NCBI GenBank assembly: GCA_045599185.1
Contig: JAZRVO010000029.1
Coordinates: 62,001 to 126,000, forward strand
DNA length: 64,000 nt
Origin: UBA1240 sp045599185
GTDB lineage: Bacteria > Spirochaetota > Spirochaetia > Treponematales > Treponemataceae
Reading direction: 5' to 3'
This document shows positions 15,280 to 23,955 of the stretch, one piece after another. Numbering within the stretch: the first letter of the stretch is position 1; each line of letters starts with the position of its first letter. The notes below the pieces were generated by a model. That model saw only the letters and a program-made list of their open reading frames with translations. It was not told the DNA's origin and did not search any database. Both the position numbers and the translations under genes were made by a program.

Positions 15280-17712
15280 TTATAAAAATTTTTCAACTGC
15301 TTCCAGAACTTCTTCTAAAGACGAATGACAGGACTTCGTTTTCGGAATGCTGTTCAAAAAATTTGAACCGTAACGTTTTTCAACAATTCTTCTGTCTAAA
15401 ACGGTTACTACGCCCCTGTCGCTGGATTTACGCATTAAGCGGCCAAAACCCTGCCTGAACTTTATTACGGCTTCCGGCAGACTTAAATCCATAAACGGGT
15501 TGCCACCACGTTTCAGCAGTGCTTCGGAACGGGCAGCAAAAATCGGGTCTGTAGGCACGGAAAAAGGCAGCTTGGAAATAATCACCTGCGAAAGCGATTC
15601 TCCAGGCACATCCACCCCTTCCCAAAACGAATCTGTTGCAAAAAGAACGCTTGAAGAAACACTTTTGAATGTTTCCAAAAGCCTGAAACGGTCATCTTCA
15701 CCCTGGCGCAAAACCATAATTCCTTTTGGTGCAAGCACTTCACGGGCGTGTTCGCAGGCGAGCCTTAAAGACTCGTAGGATGTAAAAAGCGCCAGAGTGC
15801 GGCCCTTTGCGGCTTCTATCAATTCAATTACGGCTTCTTCAACCGCCGGCTGAAAATCCCGCGAATCCGGCATGGGAATATCGTTTGGAATAGCCAGCAG
15901 AAGATTGGTGTGATACGGAAAAGGCGATTCAAATTCCCGGCACAAAATCCGTTCGGCAGGCACATAAGCCGCACCGGTTCTGTGGTTCCAATAATTAAAA
16001 GAATTGCCGCTTTTAAGCGTTGCTGAAGCACAGACAACAGTTGAAAGCGGTTCAAAAACGCCCTGCTGCATTTTAGGCGCAATGTCCAGCGGCGTTGCAT
16101 AAAACCGCGGATAAATGCCTGCACCGTATTTATTCTTGTAGCGCACTTTGTCCGCCCAGAAAATCGTTTCAGGGCGTTCCTGCCATTCAATAAACCATTT
16201 GCAAACCGCACCGGCATTTTCCAGTCGTGAAACAACTTTTTTACTTTCCCAAACAGCCGGCATATCAAGGTCTTTTTCTGCAATGCCTTCAAAAAGCGAA
16301 CGAAATTTGCCTGAAAGATTTGCAATATCCTTGTACAAAACATCCATTTTCTCCAGAACCAAGGTACTAGATTCTGCAGTTTTTTCGTGAAGCCGCCACG
16401 TAAAATCATTTTCCATCAGGGCAAGTGATTCTTCTTCCAGCTCGTTCAAATGACCTTTAATTTCTTCAATAAGCTGCATTACGTCGCCAACAATTTCACC
16501 GCGGTTGGATAAAGCTTCCAGCGTAAACAAATGCCCGGCAACTGCCCCGCGGCGGGTTCGGTAAAGCAGGTTAAGCTGTTTTAAAATTTTAAAACGGTTA
16601 AGCTGTTCCGAAAAAAAGCTGGTTGCCGCATGTTCCATTCCGTGGGCTTCGTCAAAAACTATGCGTTTATACGGCGGCAAAACAGCCGTATCATCATATC
16701 CTGCCCCTTCAATCCTCGCTTCCAAATCCGAAAAAAGCATGTGATGATTTACAACCAGAATTTGCGCATCGCTGGCTTCTTTCCGCACTTTCATCACAAA
16801 GCAGTTTTCAAAATAAGGGCAGCGCATTCCCATGCACGCATCCGATTCACTGTTAACGCGCCCCCACAGAACTTCATTCGGAAAAAAAGCCAGGTCAGAA
16901 CGGCTGCCCGTATCCGTCATTTTTTCCCATGCAAGAATCATTTCAAACTGTTCGGTATCTTCGTCAAAAAGTTCACGTTCACGGTTTGCGTCTGCAAGAC
17001 GGCGACGACACAGATAATTCTGCCGGCCTTTAACCAAAACGGCCTTTACTTTTTGGCCAATTATTTTTTCCGCAAAAGGAATGTCTTTTTCAATAAGCTG
17101 CTGCTGCAAATTTATTGTGCCGGTAGAAATTATTACCCGTTCCTTGTTGTTAACAGCCCAAAGCATAGAAGGCAGCAGATAGGCGAAAGATTTGCCTACA
17201 CCCGTACCGGCTTCAAAAACACCAACAAGTGAATTGTTAAAAGATTTGGCAATAGATTTTGTAAGTTCAACCTGCGCCGGGCGTTCTTCAAAATTTTCAG
17301 AAATTTTATCAAGGGCACCGCCAGCAGAAAGCAGTGACGAAATATAAGAAATATCCAGTTTCTGAATTTTTTTAGGCTTTATAGGCTCTACAACGACGTA
17401 AATTTTAAAAACTTCATTATCTACAATATAAAAGCCCTGCCCGTTTTCGGCGGCACGGTTGGCAATGCCCAAATCGGCTTCGGAAGGAATTAAAACGCCC
17501 GACGGATGATTATGAATAAGCACGGAACAGTTTAATGCGGCCTTAGTAACCGGCACCGCAGATTCATGACCGCGTGCACAAATTTCAATTTTTTCAACTA
17601 TTCCGTCTTCGTTTATATGCCCTACAGCAAAAACTTCATTGCCTCCAGCAGCATTTATTGCAGCCGCGTATTCTTCGCAAACCTGCTCTGTAAGTCTTTT
17701 TGCAGCAAGCAT
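15280..17712 (-). CDS. DinG/XPD-type DNA helicase with N-terminal RadC-like JAMM domain
   Basis: 810 residues. Residues 1-110 carry a JAMM metalloprotease-type motif as in RadC: HNHPSG with H67 and H69, then PSEAD with D80, plus a candidate Glu at 26. The rest is a superfamily 2 helicase: Walker A GTGVGKS, DEAH in VFDEAHGMEHAA, and arginine-rich motif QGFGRLMRKSSDRG. Four Cys (one in NYLCRRRL, three in CMGMRCPYFENC) form the XPD/DinG 4Fe-4S site. It should unwind 5'-3' at forks or R-loops. ATG 17712 has GGAG upstream. A JAMM domain fused to DinG is uncommon and its substrate is unknown. Confidence 0.92.
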   Translation of the reverse strand: MLAAKRLTEQVCEEYAAAINAAGGNEVFAVGHINEDGIVEKIEICARGHESAVPVTKAALNCSVLIHNHPSGVLIPSEADLGIANRAAENGQGFYIVDNEVFKIYVVVEPIKPKKIQKLDISYISSLLSAGGALDKISENFEERPAQVELTKSIAKSFNNSLVGVFEAGTGVGKSFAYLLPSMLWAVNNKERVIISTGTINLQQQLIEKDIPFAEKIIGQKVKAVLVKGRQNYLCRRRLADANRERELFDEDTEQFEMILAWEKMTDTGSRSDLAFFPNEVLWGRVNSESDACMGMRCPYFENCFVMKVRKEASDAQILVVNHHMLFSDLEARIEGAGYDDTAVLPPYKRIVFDEAHGMEHAATSFFSEQLNRFKILKQLNLLYRTRRGAVAGHLFTLEALSNRGEIVGDVMQLIEEIKGHLNELEEESLALMENDFTWRLHEKTAESSTLVLEKMDVLYKDIANLSGKFRSLFEGIAEKDLDMPAVWESKKVVSRLENAGAVCKWFIEWQERPETIFWADKVRYKNKYGAGIYPRFYATPLDIAPKMQQGVFEPLSTVVCASATLKSGNSFNYWNHRTGAAYVPAERILCREFESPFPYHTNLLLAIPNDIPMPDSRDFQPAVEEAVIELIEAAKGRTLALFTSYESLRLACEHAREVLAPKGIMVLRQGEDDRFRLLETFKSVSSSVLFATDSFWEGVDVPGESLSQVIISKLPFSVPTDPIFAARSEALLKRGGNPFMDLSLPEAVIKFRQGFGRLMRKSSDRGVVTVLDRRIVEKRYGSNFLNSIPKTKSCHSSLEEVLEAVEKFL

Positions 17713-17891
17713 TTTTACTCCAGTAAAATTGAAAATAAGGCCCTTTCGGAAAAAACGAAAGTGCTAGCAATTTATTCAAAATACCTTATTTTTTACGGAA
17801 TCTCAAGTGCGGTTTTTGACAGAAACAATGAATTTGACTGCAAGCTTTTTATAATACAGAAAGAACTTGTAAAGAAAAAATATTTTAAAAT

Positions 17892-17921
17892 AAAAAAAGC
17901 TGAACAATTACTGTTCAGCTT
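17892..17921 (-). terminator. Terminator of the tRNA-Glu operon
   Basis: On the minus strand, AAGCTGAACA and TGTTCAGCTT enclose five bases, followed by a run of seven T. It begins right after the second tRNA. Confidence 0.93.
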
Positions 17922-17923
17922 AA

Positions 17924-17995
17924 CATCTCCTAGGGGAATTGAACCCCTGTTGTCGGGATGAAAACCCGATGTCCTAACCACTAGACGAAGGAGAC
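17924..17995 (-). tRNA. tRNA-Glu (anticodon TTC)
   Basis: 72 bases, complete cloverleaf. Acceptor GTCTCCT pairs with AGGAGAT; T-arm contains GGTTCAATTCC; the anticodon loop TTTTCAT is closed by TCGGG/CCCGA, giving anticodon TTC. CCA is not encoded. It is identical by eye to the copy at 18035 and lies 39 bases from it. Confidence 0.97.
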
Positions 17996-18034
17996 TCGTC
18001 TTAAAAGTCAGAAATCAAAAGACTTCAAAACTTA

Positions 18035-18106
18035 CATCTCCTAGGGGAATTGAACCCCTGTTGTCGGGATGAAAACCCGATGTCCTAACCACTAGACGAA
18101 GGAGAC
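18035..18106 (-). tRNA. tRNA-Glu (anticodon TTC), second copy
   Basis: 72 bases, same sequence and structure as the copy at 17924-17995; transcribed first. CCA is not encoded. Confidence 0.97.
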
Positions 18107-18138
18107 ATTCGCTACACTCATTCCGTGTAACGCATAGT

Positions 18139-18167
18139 AATATGCAGTATAATAAAAAAAATGTCAA
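18139..18167 (-). promoter_or_regulatory. Candidate promoter of the tRNA-Glu operon
   Basis: TTGACA at 18167-18162 on the minus strand with a CATATT -10-like element 17 bases downstream. The -35 overlaps the stop of the upstream RelA/SpoT gene. Confidence 0.55.
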
Positions 18168-19414
18168 GACATTTCTAATTTTTTTAGCAAATTTATTTTC
18201 AATCTTTTGCAGTCATCATTATCCAGGCCAAGTGACGCACATTTTGTCAATTCTGCCATTGCTGCAACATAATCGCCCAAATGAAACAATGACAAAGCCT
18301 TGCGATAATAAACATGTGCCTGATACTGGTTCAGTACCAAAGACTGGTCAAAATACTTCAACGCATCCTGCTCATTGTCCATAATGCTGCAAACAATACC
18401 TATGTAATAATAAGACCTGAAATTTTTCGGATCATATTTTACGCTTGATTTGAAATCATCCAATGCTTTTTCAAAATTGCTTTGGGCAAAAAACGCCATA
18501 CCACGGTGTTTAAAAATTACGGCAAGAACAATATCATTTGGTGCCGGCTGCGAATTGATAATGCGCGTATAAATTTCTACGGCACGGTCAAGCTGTCCAT
18601 TGTTATGAGCCTGAATTGCATCGAGAATCATATCATCGATAGTTCCCTGCACGTATGGCGAAGCCGGAGCAAGATTTTCATGAGCAGGCGGAAGTTTTAT
18701 TTCCAGTTTGTCATCAATTTTTTCATCTGAGAACTTATCTGCCAAATCGTAAAAAGCATAACGCCTTTTATCCAGTTCGTTATTCAATTTATTCTGATAA
18801 TCGCGGATTTCCTGAAAAATAATATCTGCCAAACTTAAACTTGCATTCATGGAAGCAAGCTTGCGTTTTAAAGGTAAATCGAATGGAGAAAATTCTGATT
18901 TATAAACAAGTTCGTGCTCAACTTCTGCCCAAGCATCCTGCAAAATGGTTCTTATCTGAATTTCACAGACCAAGCCGTTGGGCAAATTATGCACCTGGGC
19001 AATTTTTTCCGGTATGTTTATCAGAATATGCGTAGATTCGTAACCGAAAGTTGTAAAATCACGTTCAGCACCTTTTTTTTCAACTTCTACAATATCGTAA
19101 TTTTCAATAATCTGTTTTTCAACAACAGACAAATCTTCCAAAAAGGCGCAAATAACACGAATCCCCATCATGTCGGTCAATACGGGCAAGGGCTGTTTGA
19201 ACAAAGTAGCAGGCCTGATACGCAGTAGTTTTTTATAATAACTTCCAAAACTTTTAACGCGCGATTTAAATGTCGGCATGGAAGGCAAACGCAGCTTAGA
19301 TTTTAAATCCTGTTCAATTTCTGTAACAGTCAGGCGCAAGTCTTCCAAATACGAATTATACGCAACATTCAAATCATCTTTATTAGGAATCAATATATCT
19401 TGGTTAGAACTCAT
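18164..19414 (-). CDS. RelA/SpoT-domain (p)ppGpp synthetase with C-terminal TPR repeats
   Basis: 416 residues. Residues about 20-210 are a RelA/SpoT synthetase domain: DMMGIRVICAF, FGYESTHILINIP, CEIQIRTILQDAWAEVEHELVYK. There is no HD hydrolase domain. The C-terminal 160 residues hold tetratricopeptide-like repeats (AIQAHNNGQLDRAVEIYTR, FKHRGMAFFAQSNFEKALDDF, YYYIGIVCSIMDNEQDALKYF, YYRKALSLFHLGDYVAAM). It probably makes an alarmone, with the TPRs binding a partner. A second, shorter protein of this type is encoded at 38955. The tRNA-Glu operon follows directly. Confidence 0.88.
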   Translation of the reverse strand: MSSNQDILIPNKDDLNVAYNSYLEDLRLTVTEIEQDLKSKLRLPSMPTFKSRVKSFGSYYKKLLRIRPATLFKQPLPVLTDMMGIRVICAFLEDLSVVEKQIIENYDIVEVEKKGAERDFTTFGYESTHILINIPEKIAQVHNLPNGLVCEIQIRTILQDAWAEVEHELVYKSEFSPFDLPLKRKLASMNASLSLADIIFQEIRDYQNKLNNELDKRRYAFYDLADKFSDEKIDDKLEIKLPPAHENLAPASPYVQGTIDDMILDAIQAHNNGQLDRAVEIYTRIINSQPAPNDIVLAVIFKHRGMAFFAQSNFEKALDDFKSSVKYDPKNFRSYYYIGIVCSIMDNEQDALKYFDQSLVLNQYQAHVYYRKALSLFHLGDYVAAMAELTKCASLGLDNDDCKRLKINLLKKLEMS

Positions 19415-19480
19415 AGTTAAATGTTACTATCAGAAGTTCTAAAAAGCAACAAAAATGTATGTAATAAAATAGTTTGAACA

Positions 19481-19507
19481 AAAAAAAGAGCCCTTTCGGG
19501 CTCTTTA
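19481..19507 (-). terminator. Terminator of flaA
   Basis: On the minus strand, AAAGAGCCC and GGGCTCTTT with a four-base loop, followed by a T-run. Confidence 0.95.
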
Positions 19508-19529
19508 TAAAACTAAATGATTAGTTTAA

Positions 19530-20561
19530 TTATTCAGCTGACAAGCTAGAAGTAAAAGATGCTTCTGTAGCACGTTTTGCTTCTTCAAGGAATCTGTTAA
19601 CCTGTTTAACACCGAAGTTTGTCATTTCGCGTGTCTGTTTTGCAGTTTCCTGTTCAGAAATGATACCCCAAATGTCTTCATCTGAAATATCGCGGTCTGA
19701 AGTAAGAACAGCTTTGTCGTAAATGATTTTAACATCTTTGAAGTAACCAACAAAGTTGTCACCAGCATCAGCAGCATCACGAGTTACCAGGAAACCTGCG
19801 AATTTAACATAAGGTGTCAAAGTAGGATAAATTGGCAACAGGCGGAGTTCGCGTGCGCGAACTTCTGATACGTATGCAGGGTTTGTCCATTTAAGTTCTT
19901 TCCAACCGTCAAATCCGAGGTAACCCATGAAATAGCGTTTTTCAACACCATCTGGATCTTCAAGAAGAACATACAATCCGTGTGGGAAGTTCATACCCTG
20001 TGTTGTAACAGAAATAGCTTTGATTGTTCCAACATTTTTAAGAATACCATAACCTTCTTCAAAACGTGTTGTGCCAGCAACTGAACCTGCGTTAGATACA
20101 TTACCGTTGTCATCAACATCGCCTGCTGGTTCGAAAGCAGGAATTGAGAATGGTGGTACAATGCGAGCATTTGCGTTTACCATTGAAGTTGGGAAAAGAA
20201 CACGTACACCCATTACTTCTTTACCAGCAAATGGAACTCTAGCATCTGATTTAACAGGAGCAGCAGCAACACGTGAAAGTGTTACGCTTGATACTGTTCT
20301 TGCTGATGAGTTAAGAACAACTTCCCAGTTTTTCAATGCTAAAGAAGATTTCATTGTAGATTTCTGCTGATCAGTGAAAGTTGCACCTGCACTAACAGCA
20401 TAGTCCATAGTTGTGTGACGGTTCTGTGTCATGTTTCCGTCTGCACCCTGAATAATGTCAGCTGACAATTGAGTGAAATCAATAAGTGTTGCTTCCTCGC
20501 CAACTGCAAGCGCACCTGCCAAGAGGAACGCTACTGCAACAAGAATGAAAGTTCTCTTCAT
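19530..20561 (-). CDS. flaA: Flagellar filament outer layer (sheath) protein FlaA
   Basis: 343 residues with an N-terminal signal peptide (MKRTFILVAVAFLLAGALAVG). The body has the spirochaete FlaA features: KNWEVVLNSSARTV, GVRVLFPTSMVNANARIVPPF, FEEGYGILKNVGTIKAISV, FMGYLGFDGWKELKW. FlaA coats the periplasmic flagellar filament and is exported by the Sec pathway. The gene has its own consensus promoter and strong terminator. It follows the amidase-GerMN genes. Confidence 0.97.
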   Translation of the reverse strand: MKRTFILVAVAFLLAGALAVGEEATLIDFTQLSADIIQGADGNMTQNRHTTMDYAVSAGATFTDQQKSTMKSSLALKNWEVVLNSSARTVSSVTLSRVAAAPVKSDARVPFAGKEVMGVRVLFPTSMVNANARIVPPFSIPAFEPAGDVDDNGNVSNAGSVAGTTRFEEGYGILKNVGTIKAISVTTQGMNFPHGLYVLLEDPDGVEKRYFMGYLGFDGWKELKWTNPAYVSEVRARELRLLPIYPTLTPYVKFAGFLVTRDAADAGDNFVGYFKDVKIIYDKAVLTSDRDISDEDIWGIISEQETAKQTREMTNFGVKQVNRFLEEAKRATEASFTSSLSAE

Positions 20562-20602
20562 TCAAAGCTCCTTTTATACACGTATTATAGCCTTGTACTA
20601 TA

Positions 20603-20630
20603 ATTATACGTTACATATTTAATTTGTCAA
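20603..20630 (-). promoter_or_regulatory. Strong sigma-70-type promoter of flaA
   Basis: Perfect TTGACA (20630-20625) and perfect TATAAT (20608-20603) on the minus strand with 16 bases between. The consensus elements fit a very abundant product. Confidence 0.85.
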
Positions 20631-20648
20631 CGTTTTCATTTAGTTGAC

Positions 20649-21128
20649 TTATTTATTATCGGCATAAACCTCATTTTCGCCGACATACAATTTAATAATA
20701 TTCACATTTTTAAAATTTGTAAAAATATTTTTTCGTAAAATTTCCGCACCGGCAGCAAAATCCGAAACTTCAGCATTTGCCTTAATCTGCAAAGCTTCCT
20801 TCGACAAATCCAAGTACAGAACATTGCCCTTTATGAAACATGCATTCGCCTTTGTACCGGCCGGAAAAAGCATGCGGCAGGAAGGCGTCATTGAACCAAG
20901 CAGAAGCTCGTCAACATAAAGCCTTAAATCACCTTGGGGCGAATTTTCAGGCAGATAGCGTACTTCAAAAACCAAATCGCCGCCGTTAACCGGTTCATAA
21001 ATGAACGTACGGCGAATACCCGGATTAAAGAACAAATACATTGATACCGAAACGACAAGTGCCAAAAGCACTGCAAAAAACAGCACAAAACCGCTAACGT
21101 TTATTTTTTTTTCACTGGAATAACTCAT
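20649..21128 (-). CDS. Membrane-anchored GerMN-like protein
   Basis: 159 residues. One N-terminal membrane helix (about 12-33) then an exported domain with the GerMN pattern: GDLRLYVDELLLGSM, VLYLDLSKEAL, FAAGAEILRKNIFTNF, IIKLYVGENEVYA. GerMN domains occur with cell-wall amidases in sporulation and division systems. The start overlaps the amidase stop by four bases (ATGA), supporting a joint role in peptidoglycan remodelling. Assignment rests on pattern recognition. Confidence 0.7.
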   Translation of the reverse strand: MSYSSEKKINVSGFVLFFAVLLALVVSVSMYLFFNPGIRRTFIYEPVNGGDLVFEVRYLPENSPQGDLRLYVDELLLGSMTPSCRMLFPAGTKANACFIKGNVLYLDLSKEALQIKANAEVSDFAAGAEILRKNIFTNFKNVNIIKLYVGENEVYADNK

Positions 21129-22270
21129 TGACCGCTTGTAAAACCTCTGGAACGCTCAAAATGAGCGATAAACGATGATAGGCCATTATACATTCCCGTG
21201 ACAATTTTAAGCAAGTAGTTACTGTCTGCCAAAAGCTTTGCTTCGTTGGGGTTGCTTACAAAACCAACTTCAACTAAAACACTTGGCATATTTGCGTTGC
21301 GAACAACGTACCATTCTTCTTCCTTCAAACCGCGGTTAGGGCTCTGCTTGCCAATTTCTGCGTCAAGCCCGTCCAAAATGAACTTGGCAATCAAAATGCT
21401 TTCAGTGGTAAACTCCTCTTCCAGCATTGAATTAAGTATCGGCAGAATTTCCTTATCCGCGGCATCCTCGGCAATAATATTTCTGCGGTAACCGGGGCTT
21501 AAATACCATACTTCAAAACCAGAAGGTTCTTTGCGCAGGTTTGAATTTGCGTGCACCGAAACATACAGAATTGCTTCGTGCTCTGCCAGCGGAATATTAT
21601 TTGCAAGTTCAACACGCTGGTCCAGCGACATGGTTGAATCATCGGAACGGCTTAAATAAATGCGCTTGTCCGGAAAACTTTTCTTCAGCTTTTTATACAG
21701 TTCCGTAGAAATTTCCAGCACTACATCTTTTTCTTTAATTTCCGTTTTTTTGCCCTTGCTGTTTGTGTAGGAACCAACCGCGCCTGTATCCTTGCCGCCA
21801 TGCCCCGGGTCAATCAGAATTGCGCCGATTTTAAACAGTTCTTCACCGGCAGAAAAGTTTTTATCATTGTTTTGGGGTTCTGAAGAAACCGTGTGCTGAG
21901 AAATTTTAGCCTGCTCCGCTTTTTCAGCGGCAATTTTCAAATCCGCAGTTTTGGCATCAGCAAAAAACTTTTCGGCGCGGCTTACAAACGCATTCGTAAA
22001 AAAAACCGTGCCGTTAATGTTTTTAGGCGCATCAACCAGTTCAAATGCATTAAAATCAAAAATTGCAATCTGGTTTTCAGTCCTAAACTGAATCTGATGC
22101 CCGTCTTTTTCCAAAACTCCGCTTTCAGAAAGCGAATCCCAATAAACTTTTGCATTCAGCTGTTTTGAAAAATTTTCAAGCGAAACAAACGAAACGCTTT
22201 GAGCAAACAAGGAAAAACCAGCAGCAAAAAAAATTATGCAAAAAGCTGCAAAAACGACAGTTTTCTTCAT
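21125..22270 (-). CDS. N-acetylmuramoyl-L-alanine amidase (Amidase_3)
   Basis: 381 residues with a signal peptide (MKKTVVFAAFCIIFFAAGFSLFAQ), an N-terminal copper-amine-oxidase-like or AMIN-like region, and a zinc amidase domain. Catalytic motifs: ILIDPGHGGKDTGAVG, RSDDSTMSLDQRVELAN, SVHANSN, and VLVEVGFVSNPNEA. It cleaves the bond between N-acetylmuramate and the stem peptide. Three bases separate it from the ATP-grasp gene, so it belongs to the same operon as the spiro-SPASM cluster; this operon order may link wall remodelling to that pathway. Confidence 0.93.
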   Translation of the reverse strand: MKKTVVFAAFCIIFFAAGFSLFAQSVSFVSLENFSKQLNAKVYWDSLSESGVLEKDGHQIQFRTENQIAIFDFNAFELVDAPKNINGTVFFTNAFVSRAEKFFADAKTADLKIAAEKAEQAKISQHTVSSEPQNNDKNFSAGEELFKIGAILIDPGHGGKDTGAVGSYTNSKGKKTEIKEKDVVLEISTELYKKLKKSFPDKRIYLSRSDDSTMSLDQRVELANNIPLAEHEAILYVSVHANSNLRKEPSGFEVWYLSPGYRRNIIAEDAADKEILPILNSMLEEEFTTESILIAKFILDGLDAEIGKQSPNRGLKEEEWYVVRNANMPSVLVEVGFVSNPNEAKLLADSNYLLKIVTGMYNGLSSFIAHFERSRGFTSGQ

Positions 22271-22273
22271 AAA

Positions 22274-23926
22274 TTAACGTCCTAAACCAGAATCGAAGGC
22301 GTACAAAACGCCCTGAATACTTCCGCGAATTAAAAATTTCCAAAAAACACGGGCGTTTAATGCAAAATCCGGCACTAATTTACCAATTTCGGCTAAAATT
22401 TGCCGCATCTCTCTGTGGTTCCAGTCCTTCGCATCCAGATATTTCTGCATAAAATCCGGCACCTGCCTAGCCCAGTCAGTTGAAAAATCAATTTTTTCGC
22501 TACTGCTAATTTCGTCAATTTTTTCAAAATCCGCGACACAAACTTCAAAAGCATCAGGCGGAAAATCGCTTTTTGCGGTTAAAAAGCCTTCAGTCTGCCC
22601 GTTATTAGGTTCAAGGCGCAAAAGAATTTTTGCCACGGCACTTTCTGAAGCAGTAACAGCCTTTTCCAAACTTTCAGCCTGACTTATGCAGTTGCCGCAT
22701 TTTTCTACATTGTTAAGGGGAAAATTTACTGCGTCGCCAGCCTGAACACGCGGAAAAACATCTTTAACGTTTTCAGTTTTGGCGGCATCTTCCATGCCGT
22801 AAACCTTTTTAACAACACCGGGAATTGAAATCCAGGCACGTTCGGCACTGAATTTTTCAGGCACAAAATACCACACATTTTCAGAAACTTTTTCCATTTT
22901 TGTCAAATTTTCCGGCAAAAACAGGTCTGGCATTTTTCCTGCTGCAATAAAAAGTGCCTGTTCCGTCAAATTTATTCCGCTGGCATAAGGAAAAGTCCAG
23001 CCGGACATGTAACCGCCGGAAAGGCGCGCCGCAATTTCGCCAATCATTCCGCCTTTTTTGGTAAGCTTCATGTCGCCTTTTGCACAGCCCCTGCTAAGCC
23101 CCAAAGCCTTTACCCCCTGGGCAAAAACCTTAAAAACTTCGTCGCGCTGCTGCTTTGTTACAGCCGAAGACATTGTGTGCCCCATTTCAATAAAATACGG
23201 CGGGTAAAAAATGTGCCGGTCAGCAAAACCGGTAATTATAATTTTGCCATCAAAAACAAGGGAATCAATGGAAAATTCCGGACCGTCCATGTATTCTTCA
23301 ATGATTGCGCGGCCGGTTCTGGAATATTTTATTGCGTCTTTTACGGCAGCAAAAAGTTCTGCAAAATTGCGCACGGTTACACAGCCGCGCGCACCCATGT
23401 TGTCAACCGGTTTTACAACCATTGGAAAATCAACGTCAATTTTCAGAATCTGCGCCAGATTTGCTGCTTTTTTATTTTTTTCAGCTTTATTATATGCATT
23501 TTCAAATTCGTCAAGTGTCCAGGCATCGGCTTCAGTAAAAAGCGGCGAAGGCACGCCCGAATTCTTAAAGCACTGGCGCATCCGGGCTTTGTCCGTTGCG
23601 TTCAGCGTAGATTCAAAACTATGCGCACTTAAACCGCATTCCTGCGCCACGTAAGAAACCGAAGCCGAAAAATCCGTTCCGGCTGTAAAAACCGCGTGCA
23701 AACCGTGTTCTGACTGAATTTTTTTTGCATAATTTGCCAGCGCAACCCGGTCTTTTAAGTCAATCGGTTCAAAATGGTCAGCCAACGGCACGCAAAGGGC
23801 ATTTGGGTTTGCATCAACCAGATAAACGAAAAAACCGTTTTTGTGCGCCGCGTCAATTGCAGGTTTTTGCATTAAGCCTGCGCCAAGCATAAGCATGTAT
23901 TTTGAATATTTTTTATTTTCACTCAT
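22274..23926 (-). CDS. ATP-grasp family ligase
   Basis: 550 residues. An N-terminal pre-ATP-grasp domain (MLMLGAGLMQKPAI, VDANPNALCVPLADHF) precedes the ATP-grasp core (FPMVVKPVDNMGARGCV, RAIIEEYMDGPEFSIDSLV, IGEIAARLSGGYMSGW). These enzymes join a carboxylate to an amine or thiol with ATP. The C-terminal 150 residues resemble no domain I know. ATG 23926 with GGAG upstream is preferred to a TTG at 23941. Neighbours suggest it acts on a sugar- or peptide-containing surface compound; the actual substrate is unknown. Confidence 0.85.
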   Translation of the reverse strand: MSENKKYSKYMLMLGAGLMQKPAIDAAHKNGFFVYLVDANPNALCVPLADHFEPIDLKDRVALANYAKKIQSEHGLHAVFTAGTDFSASVSYVAQECGLSAHSFESTLNATDKARMRQCFKNSGVPSPLFTEADAWTLDEFENAYNKAEKNKKAANLAQILKIDVDFPMVVKPVDNMGARGCVTVRNFAELFAAVKDAIKYSRTGRAIIEEYMDGPEFSIDSLVFDGKIIITGFADRHIFYPPYFIEMGHTMSSAVTKQQRDEVFKVFAQGVKALGLSRGCAKGDMKLTKKGGMIGEIAARLSGGYMSGWTFPYASGINLTEQALFIAAGKMPDLFLPENLTKMEKVSENVWYFVPEKFSAERAWISIPGVVKKVYGMEDAAKTENVKDVFPRVQAGDAVNFPLNNVEKCGNCISQAESLEKAVTASESAVAKILLRLEPNNGQTEGFLTAKSDFPPDAFEVCVADFEKIDEISSSEKIDFSTDWARQVPDFMQKYLDAKDWNHREMRQILAEIGKLVPDFALNARVFWKFLIRGSIQGVLYAFDSGLGR

Positions 23927-23955
23927 TTCTGGTTTCTCCAAAATCTCTAAAACTT

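Noticed and set aside
17924..18106. Tandem tRNA-Glu copies as an integration site
   Set aside because: No integrase or element boundary beside them; the duplication is a simple tandem tRNA operon with promoter and terminator.
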